A stretch of 64,000 nucleotides of DNA from PALSA-612 sp963846915 (GCA_963846915.1 CAWJXV010000009.1:558001-622000); one strand, 5' to 3'; positions 52,257 through 60,103 are shown, counted from the first letter of the stretch. Made by a program: numbers and translations. The notes: a model not told the origin generated them from the letters alone.

Positions 52257-53480
52257 GTGGCCGCGTCCCCGGACAAACCGCGTCTCCTCGTCCTCAACCA
52301 GTACTACTGGCCGGGCGTCGAGGCGACCGCGCAGCTCCTCACCGACCTCTGCGAGGCGCTCGCCGACGAGTACGAGATCCGCGTGCTGACCGGGATGCTG
52401 CACGGCCACGAGCTGCTCCCACACCGTGTCGAACGGAACGGCGTCGAGATCGTCCGCGTCCACTCGACCGCCTTCGAGCGCTCCCGGCTCGGCCTGCGCG
52501 GGCTCAACTACGTCAGCTACCTCGGCGCTTCGCTCGTCACGGCGCTGGCGGGCCCAAAGCCCGACCTCGTCCTCTGCATGACCGACCCGCCGGTGATCGG
52601 CGACGTCGGGCTCGCCGTGTCGAAGCGCTTCGGCGTACCGCTCCTGGTGATCAGCGAGGACGTCTTCCCCGAGATCGCGACCAAGCTGCGCCGGCTCGAG
52701 AGCCCCGTCCTCGTCGGTGTCCTGCGCCAGCTCGTCCGCCTTTACCTCAAGCGCGCCGACCGGGTCGTCGCCATCGGCGAGACGATGCGGCAGCGCCTCG
52801 AGGCGAAGGGCGCGCCGGTCGACCGGCTGCGCGTGATCCCGAACTGGATCGACACCGGCTCGATCACTCCCCGTGAGCACGAGAACGAGTGGAGGAGCGA
52901 GCAGAAGCTCACCGGGAGGTTCGTCGTCATGCACTCGGGCAACGTCGGCCACGCGCAGGACCTGGACACGCTCGTCCGCGCGACGACGTTCCTCCGCGAC
53001 CTCGACGACCTCGCGGTCGTGATCGTCGGATTCGGCGCGCGGCATGCCGAGATCCAGTCGCTCGCCGCGCGGCTCGAGACCGACAGGGTCAGGTTCCTGC
53101 CCTACCAGCCGCGCGACGTGCTGCCGCTCTCGCTCGCGGCCGGCAACCTGCACTTCGTCGGGCTCGCCCGGGGCCTCTCGGGCTACGTCGTGCCGAGCCG
53201 GCTGTACGGGATCCTCGCCGCCGGGCGGCCGGTGATCGTCTCCGCCGACGCCGACAGCGAGACCGCGCAGGTCGTGTCCGACGTCGGCTGCGGCGTCGTC
53301 CTTCCTCCCGGTCGCCCCGAGCTCGTCGCGCGCGTGATCCGCGACGCGTACGACGGGAAGCTCGACCTCGAGGACATGGGCCGGCGAGGGCGCGAGTACG
53401 TGACGGCCGAGGCCGACCGCGCCGTCGCGGTCGGGCGTTATCGAACGGTGCTGCGCGAGCTTGTCGGAGCTGCGCGGTGA
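52257..53480 (+). CDS. GT4 glycosyltransferase (WcaI-like)
   Basis: 407-aa GT-B enzyme related to colanic-acid WcaI. LLVLNQYYWPGVEATAQLLT, GLRGLNYVSYLGASLVTALA and VLCMTDPPVIGDVG are the acceptor-domain motifs of this group, and LVISEDVFPEIATKL follows. The donor domain shows FVVMHSGNVGHAQDLDTLVR, VRFLPYQPRDVLPLSLAAGN and LSGYVVPSRLYGILAAGRPV, the region where GT4 usually has E-x7-E; here it is VPSRLYGILA, as in WcaI. The start is chosen by the -10 hexamer. GTGA overlap with the following GT2 gene. Confidence 0.88.
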   Translation: MAASPDKPRLLVLNQYYWPGVEATAQLLTDLCEALADEYEIRVLTGMLHGHELLPHRVERNGVEIVRVHSTAFERSRLGLRGLNYVSYLGASLVTALAGPKPDLVLCMTDPPVIGDVGLAVSKRFGVPLLVISEDVFPEIATKLRRLESPVLVGVLRQLVRLYLKRADRVVAIGETMRQRLEAKGAPVDRLRVIPNWIDTGSITPREHENEWRSEQKLTGRFVVMHSGNVGHAQDLDTLVRATTFLRDLDDLAVVIVGFGARHAEIQSLAARLETDRVRFLPYQPRDVLPLSLAAGNLHFVGLARGLSGYVVPSRLYGILAAGRPVIVSADADSETAQVVSDVGCGVVLPPGRPELVARVIRDAYDGKLDLEDMGRRGREYVTAEADRAVAVGRYRTVLRELVGAAR

Positions 53481-54574
53481 AGCGGCTGTTCTGGCTCTCC
53501 GCGGCGGCGCTCGGCTGGACGCACGTCGGCTACCCGCTCGCCGCCGCACTGGCTGCGCGGCTCCGCCCCGATCCAGTCGAGAGCGGCGACGTGACGCCGA
53601 CCGTGACCGTGATCGTCGCGGCCTGGAACGAGGAGGCGGTCATCGCGCGCCGGCTCGAGAACCTGCTCGCACTCGACTATCCCGCCGACCGGCTCGAGAT
53701 CGTCGTCGCCTCCGACGCCTCGGACGACGGCACCGACGGCGTCGTCGAGGAGTTCGCGGCTCGCGAGCCGCGCGTCCACCTGCTCCGCTGCCCGCGCGGC
53801 GGCAAGGTGGCGGTGCAGAACAGGGCGGTCGCCGATTCGCAGGCCGACGTCGTCGCCTTCTCGGACGCCAACTGCACCTGGGCGGCCGATGCGCTGCGCC
53901 TGCTCGTCCGGTCGTTCGCCGATCCGGGCGTCGCCTACGCCTGCGGCCGGCTCGTGCTCCAGGAGGCCGACGGGACGAACGTCGAGGGCGCTTACTGGCG
54001 GATGGAGACGTGGCTGCGCGAGCAGGAGGCTGCGACCGGGTCGATCACCGGCGGCAACGGCTCGATCTACGCGGTGCGCCGCGCCGACTGGGTGGACGTC
54101 GACCCCCGCTTCGGTCACGACCTGTCCTTCCCGTACCTGATGGTGCAGCACGGCCGCCGCGCGGCGTACGAGCCCGGGGCGCTCGCGTTCGAGAAGCCGT
54201 CGCGCGACATCGAGGACGAGTACGCGCGCAAGGTGCGCATGTTCGAGCACTGCTGGGCGATCGTCGTCGAGGGCGACATGCTCCGCGGCCTGCCGCCCGG
54301 GTACCTGGCAAAGATCGTCTCGCACCGCCATCTGCGCTACGGCAGCGGCATCGCGCACCTCGTGCTGCTCGGGTCGAGCCTCGCGCTTGCCCGGCGCGGC
54401 GGCGTCTACCGTGCCGCGCTCCTCGGCCAGCTCGCCTTTCTGGGCGCGGCGGCCGCGCGTCCCGGCTTGCCTCGCTACTACACGCTCGTCACGTGGGCGA
54501 CCGCGAAGGCGCTTCGGAACTACCTCCGCGAGGGCGTGCCGGCCGTGTGGGAGAAGGCCGAGGGCACCAGATGA
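53477..54574 (+). CDS. GT2 membrane glycosyltransferase
   Basis: 365-aa family-2 enzyme with an N-terminal TM segment (LFWLSAAALGWTHVGYPLAA) and a C-terminal TM pair. The core has TVTVIVAAWNEEAVIARRLE, IVVASDASDDGTDG, GGKVAVQNRAV, FSDANCTWAADALRLLV (SDAN metal site), GSITGGNGSIYAVRRADWVD and FGHDLSFPYLMVQHGRRAAY, resembling the processive GT2 branch (hyaluronan/cellulose synthase-like, with Q/RxxRW replaced by RKVRMFEHCW). It could be a polymerising or single-addition enzyme. The GTG start overlaps the WcaI-like stop, and a 23-nt palindrome follows its stop codon. Confidence 0.85.
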   Translation: MKRLFWLSAAALGWTHVGYPLAAALAARLRPDPVESGDVTPTVTVIVAAWNEEAVIARRLENLLALDYPADRLEIVVASDASDDGTDGVVEEFAAREPRVHLLRCPRGGKVAVQNRAVADSQADVVAFSDANCTWAADALRLLVRSFADPGVAYACGRLVLQEADGTNVEGAYWRMETWLREQEAATGSITGGNGSIYAVRRADWVDVDPRFGHDLSFPYLMVQHGRRAAYEPGALAFEKPSRDIEDEYARKVRMFEHCWAIVVEGDMLRGLPPGYLAKIVSHRHLRYGSGIAHLVLLGSSLALARRGGVYRAALLGQLAFLGAAAARPGLPRYYTLVTWATAKALRNYLREGVPAVWEKAEGTR

Positions 54575-54597
54575 CCTTGCAACACTGTGTTGCAAGG
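54575..54597. repeat. perfect 23-nt palindrome (copy 2 of the ALDH repeat)
   Basis: A 10-nt arm, CCTTGCAACA, and its reverse complement are separated by CTG. The central TTGCAACACTGTGTTGC (54577-54593) is identical to 17479-17495. It lies between the GT2 stop and the GTG of the sugar transferase. No T-run follows, so it is not an obvious intrinsic terminator; a regulatory or REP-type role is possible. Confidence 0.8.
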
Positions 54598-54611
54598 AAG
54601 GACAGGGTCTC

Positions 54612-55196
54612 GTGAACCGGGCTGCCGACGTCGCGGTCGCCGGCTTCGGGCTCCTCGCCGCGGCGCCCGTCCTCGGCATCGCCGCGGCTGCCGTCAAGCT
54701 CGCGGACGGCGGGCCCGTTCTCTACCGACAGCAGCGCGTGGGTAAGGACGGCGTCGAGTTCGAGCTGCTCAAGCTCCGGACGATGGTCGTCGGGGCGGAG
54801 ACGAAGGGCGCAGGTGCGGCCGTGGACGAGGGCGACTCGCGCATCACCGGCCCCGGCACGCTCCTGCGCCGGCTCTCGATCGACGAGCTGCCGCAGCTCT
54901 GGAACGTGATCCGCGGCGACATGAGCGTGATCGGGCCGAGGCCGACGCTCGCGTACCAGGTCGAGCGCTACACGGCGGACCAGCGGCGCCGCCTCGAGGT
55001 CAAGCCGGGCCTGACCGGCTGGGCGCAGGTGCACGGTCGCGCACGGCTGCCGTGGGCGGAGCGCATCGAGCTCGACATCTGGTACGTCGACAACCGCTCG
55101 CCTCTCGTCGACCTGAGGATCCTCCTGCGCACGCCGCTCGCGCTCTTCAGCGGGACGTACAAGGGCGCATCCGGCGGCTGGCGCGACCCCGCGTGA
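54612..55196 (+). CDS. polyisoprenyl-phosphate sugar-1-phosphate transferase (WbaP/PssY core)
   Basis: 194-aa bacterial sugar transferase (PF02397), the initiating enzyme that puts sugar-1-phosphate on undecaprenyl phosphate. After one hydrophobic re-entrant segment (DVAVAGFGLLAAAPVLGIAA), the core reads GGPVLYRQQRVGKDG, FELLKLRTM, LRRLSIDELPQLWNVIRGDM, SVIGPRP, KPGLTGWAQVHGRARLPWAE and LDIWYVDNRS. All catalytic motifs are present. It lacks the N-terminal TM block of full-size WbaP, so it is the small PglC/PssY type. This enzyme probably starts the glycan unit built by the surrounding genes. Confidence 0.93.
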   Translation: MNRAADVAVAGFGLLAAAPVLGIAAAAVKLADGGPVLYRQQRVGKDGVEFELLKLRTMVVGAETKGAGAAVDEGDSRITGPGTLLRRLSIDELPQLWNVIRGDMSVIGPRPTLAYQVERYTADQRRRLEVKPGLTGWAQVHGRARLPWAERIELDIWYVDNRSPLVDLRILLRTPLALFSGTYKGASGGWRDPA

Positions 55197-55285
55197 ATCC
55201 TTAGACCGCGCTCAGCCTCCTCTCAGGCTCGGCCGCCAAGCTGACCCTGTGGACGTCACGGCAGGCATGACGAAAGGAGACCGTG

Positions 55286-55516
55286 ATGGGTGACCACGAC
55301 CGTGTGAGCGCCGCCGAGATCCTCTTCGATGCGGAGCTGGATCGGCTGATCGTCCGCTTCGAGGGCCTGCTGGAGGTCTGCAGGCTGCTCGACGAGCGTG
55401 GCGCGACCGAGGAGGAGCTGAACGAGCATCGTGCGGAGCTGGAGAAGGTCAGCCGGCAGCTCGCCGCGCTCGTCGCACGGAACGGCAACGGCGGCGCGCG
55501 ACCGATGGCCGCCTGA
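55286..55516 (+). CDS. small helical protein of unknown function
   Basis: 76-aa acidic protein. AAEILFDAELDRLIVRFEGL and EEELNEHRAELEKVSRQLAA look like two amphipathic helices, perhaps a coiled-coil hairpin; the C-terminus (RNGNGGARPMAA) is flexible. No family recognised. AAAGGAGA at 55273-55280 is a strong Shine-Dalgarno for ATG 55286, unusual among the leaderless genes; GTG 55283 and a tiny 8-codon frame from ATG 55267 overlap it. It stands alone between the sugar transferase and ATP-grasp genes. Confidence 0.55.
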   Translation: MGDHDRVSAAEILFDAELDRLIVRFEGLLEVCRLLDERGATEEELNEHRAELEKVSRQLAALVARNGNGGARPMAA

Positions 55517-55542
55517 GGGCCCTGCCTTACGGGCGTGCGGGC

Positions 55543-55548
55543 TACGCT
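55543..55548 (+). promoter_or_regulatory. -10 element of the ATP-grasp gene at 55556
   Basis: TACGCT, 7 nt before the GTG; the same hexamer and distance as for the aminotransferase at 5797. Confidence 0.5.
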
Positions 55549-55555
55549 CTCGCGC

Positions 55556-56560
55556 GTGACGGCAGTCCTCTTCACGTGTGCCGGGCAGCGGGTCGACATC
55601 GTGACCGAGTTCGCGCGCGCCGGCGCGACGACGGTCGTCGCCGACGCCGACCGCCTGGCGCCGACGCTCTATCACGCCGACCACCAAGCGCTCGTCCCGC
55701 GCGTCGACGATCCGGGCTACGTCCCCGCGCTGGCCGGGCTCGTTCGCAGATACGACGTGCGCCTGATCGTCCCGCTCACCGACCTCGACCACGTCACCCT
55801 GGCCGAGGCGCGCGACGAGCTCGCGCCGGCGCTCGTCCTCCTGCCCGCGGCGGACATCTGCCGCCAGGTGGGCGACAAGTACCTCGCGCACCAGCTGTTC
55901 ACGCGTCTCGGCATTCCGAGCCCGCCGAGCTGGCTTCCCGGGGACGTTCCGGCGGACGCCCGCTATCCGCTCTTCGTCAAGGTGCGCGAGGGATTCGGCT
56001 CGCGGCACATCCACAGAGCGGCCGACGTCCGCGAGCTCGAGTTCTTCCTCGGCTACACGCCCGTCGAGTCGTTCGTCCAGCAGGCCTGCCTCGGCGACGA
56101 GTTCTCGATCGACGTCTTCTGTGACACCGAGAGCCGGTGCCTGAAGGCGATTCCCCGGACGATGATCCAGTCCAAGGGCGGCGAGTCGATCAAGGGCGAG
56201 ACGATCAGGGACGAGGAGCTGATCGAGCACGGCTGCCGTGTCGCCGAGGCGATCGGAATCGTCGGGCCGGCGAACATCCAGTGCTTCCGGGAGCCTGACG
56301 GGTCGCTCCCCGTCACCGACGTCAACCCGCGCTTCGGAGGCGCCTTCCCGCTGCCGCGAGCGGCCGGCAGCCGCTACCCGGAGCTCGCCCTCGCCCTCGC
56401 GCGCGGCGAGCGCCCCGAGCAGCGCCTCGACGAGTTCCGCGCAGGCGTCTTCATGACGCGCTTCTTCTCCCACCTGACGCTGACGCAGGACGGCGACGGC
56501 GCGCTCGTGCCCTACGCCGAGGAGCTGCCGGACCCGGTGGCCGCCGACCTCGACGGCTAG
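55556..56560 (+). CDS. ATP-grasp enzyme (CarB-like)
   Basis: 334-aa ATP-grasp enzyme. The pre-ATP-grasp domain starts AVLFTCAGQRVDIVTEFARA. It continues through LYHADHQALVPRVDDPGYVP and IVPLTDLDHVTLAEARDELA. The ATP-grasp core has YPLFVKVREGFGSRHIHRA and ESFVQQACLGDEFSIDVFCD, and VTDVNPRFGGAFPLPRAAG holds the Mg-binding Glu/Asn region with D-V-N-P-R-F. Proteins of this type (carbamoyl-phosphate synthase-like) appear in glycan and natural-product loci, where they ligate carboxylates to amines. Its partner is not visible. It is convergent with the ferredoxin gene, sharing 4 nt. Confidence 0.83.
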   Translation: MTAVLFTCAGQRVDIVTEFARAGATTVVADADRLAPTLYHADHQALVPRVDDPGYVPALAGLVRRYDVRLIVPLTDLDHVTLAEARDELAPALVLLPAADICRQVGDKYLAHQLFTRLGIPSPPSWLPGDVPADARYPLFVKVREGFGSRHIHRAADVRELEFFLGYTPVESFVQQACLGDEFSIDVFCDTESRCLKAIPRTMIQSKGGESIKGETIRDEELIEHGCRVAEAIGIVGPANIQCFREPDGSLPVTDVNPRFGGAFPLPRAAGSRYPELALALARGERPEQRLDEFRAGVFMTRFFSHLTLTQDGDGALVPYAEELPDPVAADLDG

Positions 56561-56766
56561 CGACGCTGCTCGATCGCCAGCGCGAGGCGAGGGCACAGCG
56601 AGACCGCGCCGCGGGCGTCCTTCGCCAGGTCGGGCGGAATCGGGCCGTCGGCGAGGATCGGATAGCCCCACTCGTCGAGCGTGATCAGGTCGGGCAAGAG
56701 CTCGGCGCAGTGACCGTGCGCGTCGCACAGGATCGGGTTGACGCGGAGGTGGTCCTTCGTGCTCAC
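56557..56766 (-). CDS. [3Fe-4S]-type ferredoxin
   Basis: 69-aa electron carrier. LCDAHGHCAELLPDLITLDE gives C-x5-C, and SLCPRLA gives the third Cys followed by Pro, the pattern of single-cluster [3Fe-4S] ferredoxins, which often serve cytochromes P450 or redox complexes. GTG 56766 overlaps the stop of the NuoF-like gene (GTGA), so it is the last gene of the redox operon. Electrons would come from the NuoF-like protein or go to it. Confidence 0.85.
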   Translation of the reverse strand: MSTKDHLRVNPILCDAHGHCAELLPDLITLDEWGYPILADGPIPPDLAKDARGAVSLCPRLALAIEQRR

Positions 56767-58062
56767 CTCCAGTCCGTCGTCTCGTGGGCGGTGGGGAGCA
56801 GCGGCTCGCGGTGCTCGGCGCGGCAGACGCCGCCGAGGTGGAGCTCGACCTCGGGCGCGAACACGCGGAGGGCGCTGTTTGCGAGGCGCACCGCGCCGTC
56901 GGGATGGCTGCAGGCGCCGCGACCGGCGATCTGCGCCGCGAGGCGCGGCAGGCGCTCGAGCGCCCGCCGTGCGTCCGGACGAGACGCCGCAACCGTCTCG
57001 AGCGCGTCCGCGACGGCCGGCAGCCCGAAGACGCAGGGCCCGCACTGGCCGGCGCTCTCCCCGGCCAGGTAGCGGGCGACGCGCGCGGTCTCGGCGAGCC
57101 CGCACGTGCCCCGGGACAGGACGGCGAGCGTGCGGGCGCCGAGGGCCGCGCCTACCGGCCGCAGCGCCGCGTCGGAGAGGGGCAGGTCGAGATTCGGCTC
57201 GGCGTCGATCCAGGTGCCGAAGTAGCCGCCGACGAGAAACGCTCTCGCGGGTGCGGTCGGCCCGCCGCAGCGCTCGACCACACGGCAAAGCGGGGTGCCG
57301 AGCTCGACCTCGACCACGCCGGGATGGGCGACCGTGCCGCGCACCGTGACGAGAGCCGTTCCGGGCTCGCCGCGGGTGCCGCGCTCCCGGAACCAGCCGC
57401 CCCCGTAGCGGGCGATCAGGCCCAGGTTGGCGAGTGTCTCGACGTTCTGGACGAGGGTCGGCCGCCCGCGCACGCCGCGCTCGAACGGCCGCGGCGGTGT
57501 GAACGTCGGCTTCGCGTCACCGCCGTTCAGCCAGTGGACGAGCGCGCTCTCCTCGCCCGCCACGAATCGATCCGGGACGGCGACGGGCCGGATCCTGCGC
57601 GTCTCTCGGCGGCGCTCCGCCAGGGCCGTGCTCAGCGCGGCCTGCGCAGAGCGCGCGCCCCGCGACACGGCGACGTACGCCTCGCCGCTTCCGGCGACGG
57701 CCATCGCGGCGAGGACGCCGTCGAGGACGAGGTGCGGGTTGAACGTCATCAGCACCGCGTCCTTCGAGCTCGCGGGCTCGCCCTCGGCGCCGTTCGCGAC
57801 CACGACGGGCGACCTGCCGGCGGCGACCGTCCGGAGCTTGACGGCGGTCGGGAAGCCGGCGCCGCCGCGCCCGGTCAGGCCGCTGCTCTCGACCTCGCGG
57901 AGAAGCGATGTGCGCAGCCCCGACAGCGCCGGCAGCGGGCCGTAGCGCTCGACGTGACTTGCAAATGACGCCTCCTCGGCGGCCGCCGCGCGGCAGCAGC
58001 CGGTGCGTGCTGCCCGTCACCCGGGTGGGCGGCGAATCGGTGCGGAGTGCGGTCGCGCTCAT
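56763..58062 (-). pseudogene. NuoF-like SLBB flavoprotein, frameshifted near its N-terminus
   Basis: The start is ATG 58062 (ATGA overlap with the upstream stop), reading SATALRTDSPPTRV up to RLLPRGG. Near 57978-57992 the reading changes frame to EEASFASHVERYGPLPALSG, then TGRGGAGFPTAVKLRTVAAG and VVANGAEGEPASSKDAVLM, the NADH/FMN-binding signature. Removing one base gives 432 aa (1299 nt). Later, RGRPTLVQNVETLANLGLIA precedes an SLBB-like segment. The Fe-S motif reads ESAGQCGPC, with Ala where NuoF has its first Cys. A shorter product could begin at GTG 57803, but it would lack the N-terminal FMN region. Confidence 0.8.
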
Positions 58063-58634
58063 GCCGGCTGCACGCCGCGCGGCTCGAAGTGCTTTTCCAG
58101 CCCGCGTGCCCGGCGCAGGCGCCAGGCCACGGCGGCGACCACGGAGGCGGCACAGCAGGCGGCGATCGTCCGCAGCCAGAGCGTGCCCGTGTCGCTCCCC
58201 ATGCCGAGCGAGTGGAAGAGCGCGAGCGGCCAGGAGAGGTACGCGGCCCAGTGGACGCCGCGCCAGACGCGCAGGCTCACGTGACGGCGTACCAGGCTGG
58301 TCACGATCAGCGCCAGCGTCAGGTCGAGCGAGACGGCGCCGAGGCCGACCCAGAACGCGCTCTTCCCTGCGACGAACGGGACGACGACCGCAGCCGGGCC
58401 GACGGCGGCGTACGGATCGACGAGCGCGGTCACGATGTGGATCCCGAGGAAGACGACCGCAAGCAGCGAGATGCTGCGGTGCAGGCTGAGGGCGGCGAAG
58501 CTCGGCAGCCGACGCGCGCGCCAGCGCGTCGTCGTTGCGATGCCGAGGACGAAGACCGCGGTGAGCAGTACGAGGGTCACGACGCCGCTCCCGCGCATCA
58601 GGTACCAGTCCGAGCCGTTCGTGGTGAAGCTCAC
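58059..58634 (-). CDS. ferric-reductase-like transmembrane heme b protein
   Basis: 191-aa membrane protein with five TM helices, like the heme-binding domain of ferric reductases, YedZ/MsrQ and NOX proteins. Paired histidines in LSLHRSISLLAVVFLGIHIV and GVHWAAYLSWPLALFHSLGM are the four expected axial ligands for two b hemes. The N-terminus is SFTTNGSDWYLMRGSGVVTL. It could carry electrons across the membrane from the NuoF-like protein to an ApbE-flavinylated partner. GTG 58634 overlaps the apbE stop (GTGA). Heme count and direction of flow are inferences. Confidence 0.85.
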   Translation of the reverse strand: MSFTTNGSDWYLMRGSGVVTLVLLTAVFVLGIATTTRWRARRLPSFAALSLHRSISLLAVVFLGIHIVTALVDPYAAVGPAAVVVPFVAGKSAFWVGLGAVSLDLTLALIVTSLVRRHVSLRVWRGVHWAAYLSWPLALFHSLGMGSDTGTLWLRTIAACCAASVVAAVAWRLRRARGLEKHFEPRGVQPA

Positions 58635-59554
58635 GGCGTCGCCTCGGGCCAGCCGCCTGTGTAGGCGACCGAGCCGTCGAGCGCGACCAGGCGTGCGGGC
58701 AGGCCCGTGCGCTCGAGCCAGGACGGCGCTTCGCGACCACGTACGATCGCGGCGGTCGACGCCGTGTTCGCGTCCACGCAGCTCCCGGCGGCGACGCTCA
58801 CCGTCCGCCACACCTCGGCGGCGGCGAGGCCCGTGCGCGGGTCGACGATGTGGTGATGCTCCTTGCCGCCGGCCCGCCAGCGGCGGACGGTCGTGCTCGA
58901 CGTGGCGAGCCCGCCGCCTCGGACGGCGATCGTCTGGCCGGGAGCGTCGGGCGGGGCGCGATGGTCGTCGGTGACGAGCACGGACCAGCCCGCGCCGGGC
59001 GCGGCCCCGGCGACGGCGAGGTCGCCGCCGAGGTTGACGAGCACGCCCGCGTCTCCAGATGCGAGCGAGGCGGCGCGTGCGGCGCGGTCGGCGGCGAACG
59101 CCTTCGCGGTTGCGCCGAGGTCGATCTCGACGCCGGCGGGCATCTCGACAATGCCGTCGTCGATCGCGATCGACCGCCAGCCCGCGGCCGGGACGACCTC
59201 GAAGCGCTCACGCTCGGCGCGCGAGACGAGGATCGAGAAGTCGCAGTCCCAGCCGAGGCTGGTCAGCGCGCGTCCGATCGTCGGGTCGACGTCGCCGTCG
59301 GTGAGCTCCGCGGCGCGGAGCGCGACGGCGAGGGCGTCGGCGAGCAGCGGGCCGGCCTGGAACGGTTGCCCGCCCGACCGGTTCAGCGCAGTCAGCTCGG
59401 AGTCGTCGCGGAAGCGGCTGCAGGCGAGGTCGATCGCGGCCAGCTCGTCCTCGACCGCGGCGACGGCTGGCCGGAGGGCGGCCGGATCGGTGACGCTGAT
59501 CTGGACGGTCGTGCCGAGCGCGGAGAACGTCCGGGTCGCGATCGTCACGCTCAC
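58631..59554 (-). CDS. apbE: ApbE, FAD:protein FMN transferase
   Basis: 307-aa enzyme that attaches FMN covalently to threonine or serine of target flavoproteins. ALGTTVQISV and ACSRFRDDSELTALNRSGG start the fold, and EIDLGATAKAFAADRAAR, VLVNLGGDLAVAG and HHIVDPRTGL (Mg-binding segment) are classical ApbE motifs. TVSVAAGSCVDANTASTAAI ends it. There is no lipobox signal visible, so it may be cytoplasmic or use a non-standard export route. Its normal substrate, an FMN-binding domain protein, is not found in this operon. GTG start overlaps the upstream stop. Confidence 0.93.
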   Translation of the reverse strand: MSVTIATRTFSALGTTVQISVTDPAALRPAVAAVEDELAAIDLACSRFRDDSELTALNRSGGQPFQAGPLLADALAVALRAAELTDGDVDPTIGRALTSLGWDCDFSILVSRAERERFEVVPAAGWRSIAIDDGIVEMPAGVEIDLGATAKAFAADRAARAASLASGDAGVLVNLGGDLAVAGAAPGAGWSVLVTDDHRAPPDAPGQTIAVRGGGLATSSTTVRRWRAGGKEHHHIVDPRTGLAAAEVWRTVSVAAGSCVDANTASTAAIVRGREAPSWLERTGLPARLVALDGSVAYTGGWPEATP

Positions 59555-60103
59555 GACCCGCCGGACGTCGTCGACGGCTGCGCGCTCGACGTCGTCACGG
59601 GCTGCGACGGCGCGCTCAGCGTCGGAGAGGAGGAAGAGGCGCTCGACGACGAAGAGGAAGAGGAGGAGGTCGAGCTCGACGTCGAGGGGGACGCCGAGCT
59701 CGAGTTGGTGGAGGAAACGCCCGAGCTCGACGAGGAAGGGGACGCCGAGCTCGAGCTGGGGGCGGAAGCGGAGGAGGTCGTGGTCGAGGTGGAAGTGGAT
59801 GACGAGTCGTCGGAGTCGGAGTCACCGTCGTCGGTGCTGACGGCGATCGTGCGTCGTCGTCGACGCTGTCTTCTTGGCGGCGGTCGTCGTCTTCTTGACC
59901 ACGGTGGAGGTGACGCGCGCCTTCGCCGTGGTCGAACGCGCCGTTTTCACGACGTTGGTCTTGCCGGTCGCGACGATCCCGGTCAAGAGGGCCAGACCGG
60001 CCGTGGCCGCCGCGGCCGTCCAGCGCGTCAGGCGGGTCAGCCGACGCGAGGCAGCTGTGCGGGCGCGTCGCCGTCGTCTCTCCGGCTCGTTCATGGAAAC
60101 CAT
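59551..60103 (-). pseudogene. Ser/Thr-rich anchored protein, frameshifted
   Basis: ATG 60094 (MNEPERR; an in-frame ATG also at 60103) opens an Arg-rich cytoplasmic tip, a single TM segment (TAAAATAGLALLTGIVATG) and a Lys/Thr-rich stretch (VVKTARSTTAKARV). Near 59848-59862 the plausible continuation jumps to the next frame, which is a low-complexity Asp/Ser/Thr tail (about 90 residues, mostly Ser) ending GTTSGGS-like at a TGA that overlaps the apbE start. Removing one base yields 180 residues. It sits where related redox operons have an FMN-binding domain protein, but no such domain is visible. Confidence 0.5.
59600..59825. repeat. low-complexity Ser-codon tract
   Basis: The minus strand is a run of TCC, TCG, AGC and ACC codons; on the plus strand it looks like GGA/GAG repeats with CGAGCTCGA motifs. 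It encodes the Ser-rich tail of the protein above and is a likely place for polymerase slippage or assembly error. Confidence 0.7.

Noticed and set aside
46861..53480. Arrangement of many GT4/GT2 genes as a duplicated block
   Set aside because: The glycosyltransferases differ strongly in motifs and length; no DNA-level duplication is visible.
54575..54597. Intrinsic terminator after the GT2 gene
   Set aside because: The stem is perfect but no T-run follows; AAGGACAGGG comes next, and the sequence recurs inside a coding region.
55212..55228. AGCCT/AGGCT hairpin downstream of the sugar transferase
   Set aside because: A five-base stem with a six-base loop and no T-run is too weak to call a terminator.
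55267..55293. Eight-codon leader peptide before the small protein gene
   Set aside because: It overlaps the Shine-Dalgarno and start codon of the small gene and has no attenuator-like codons or hairpin; probably chance.
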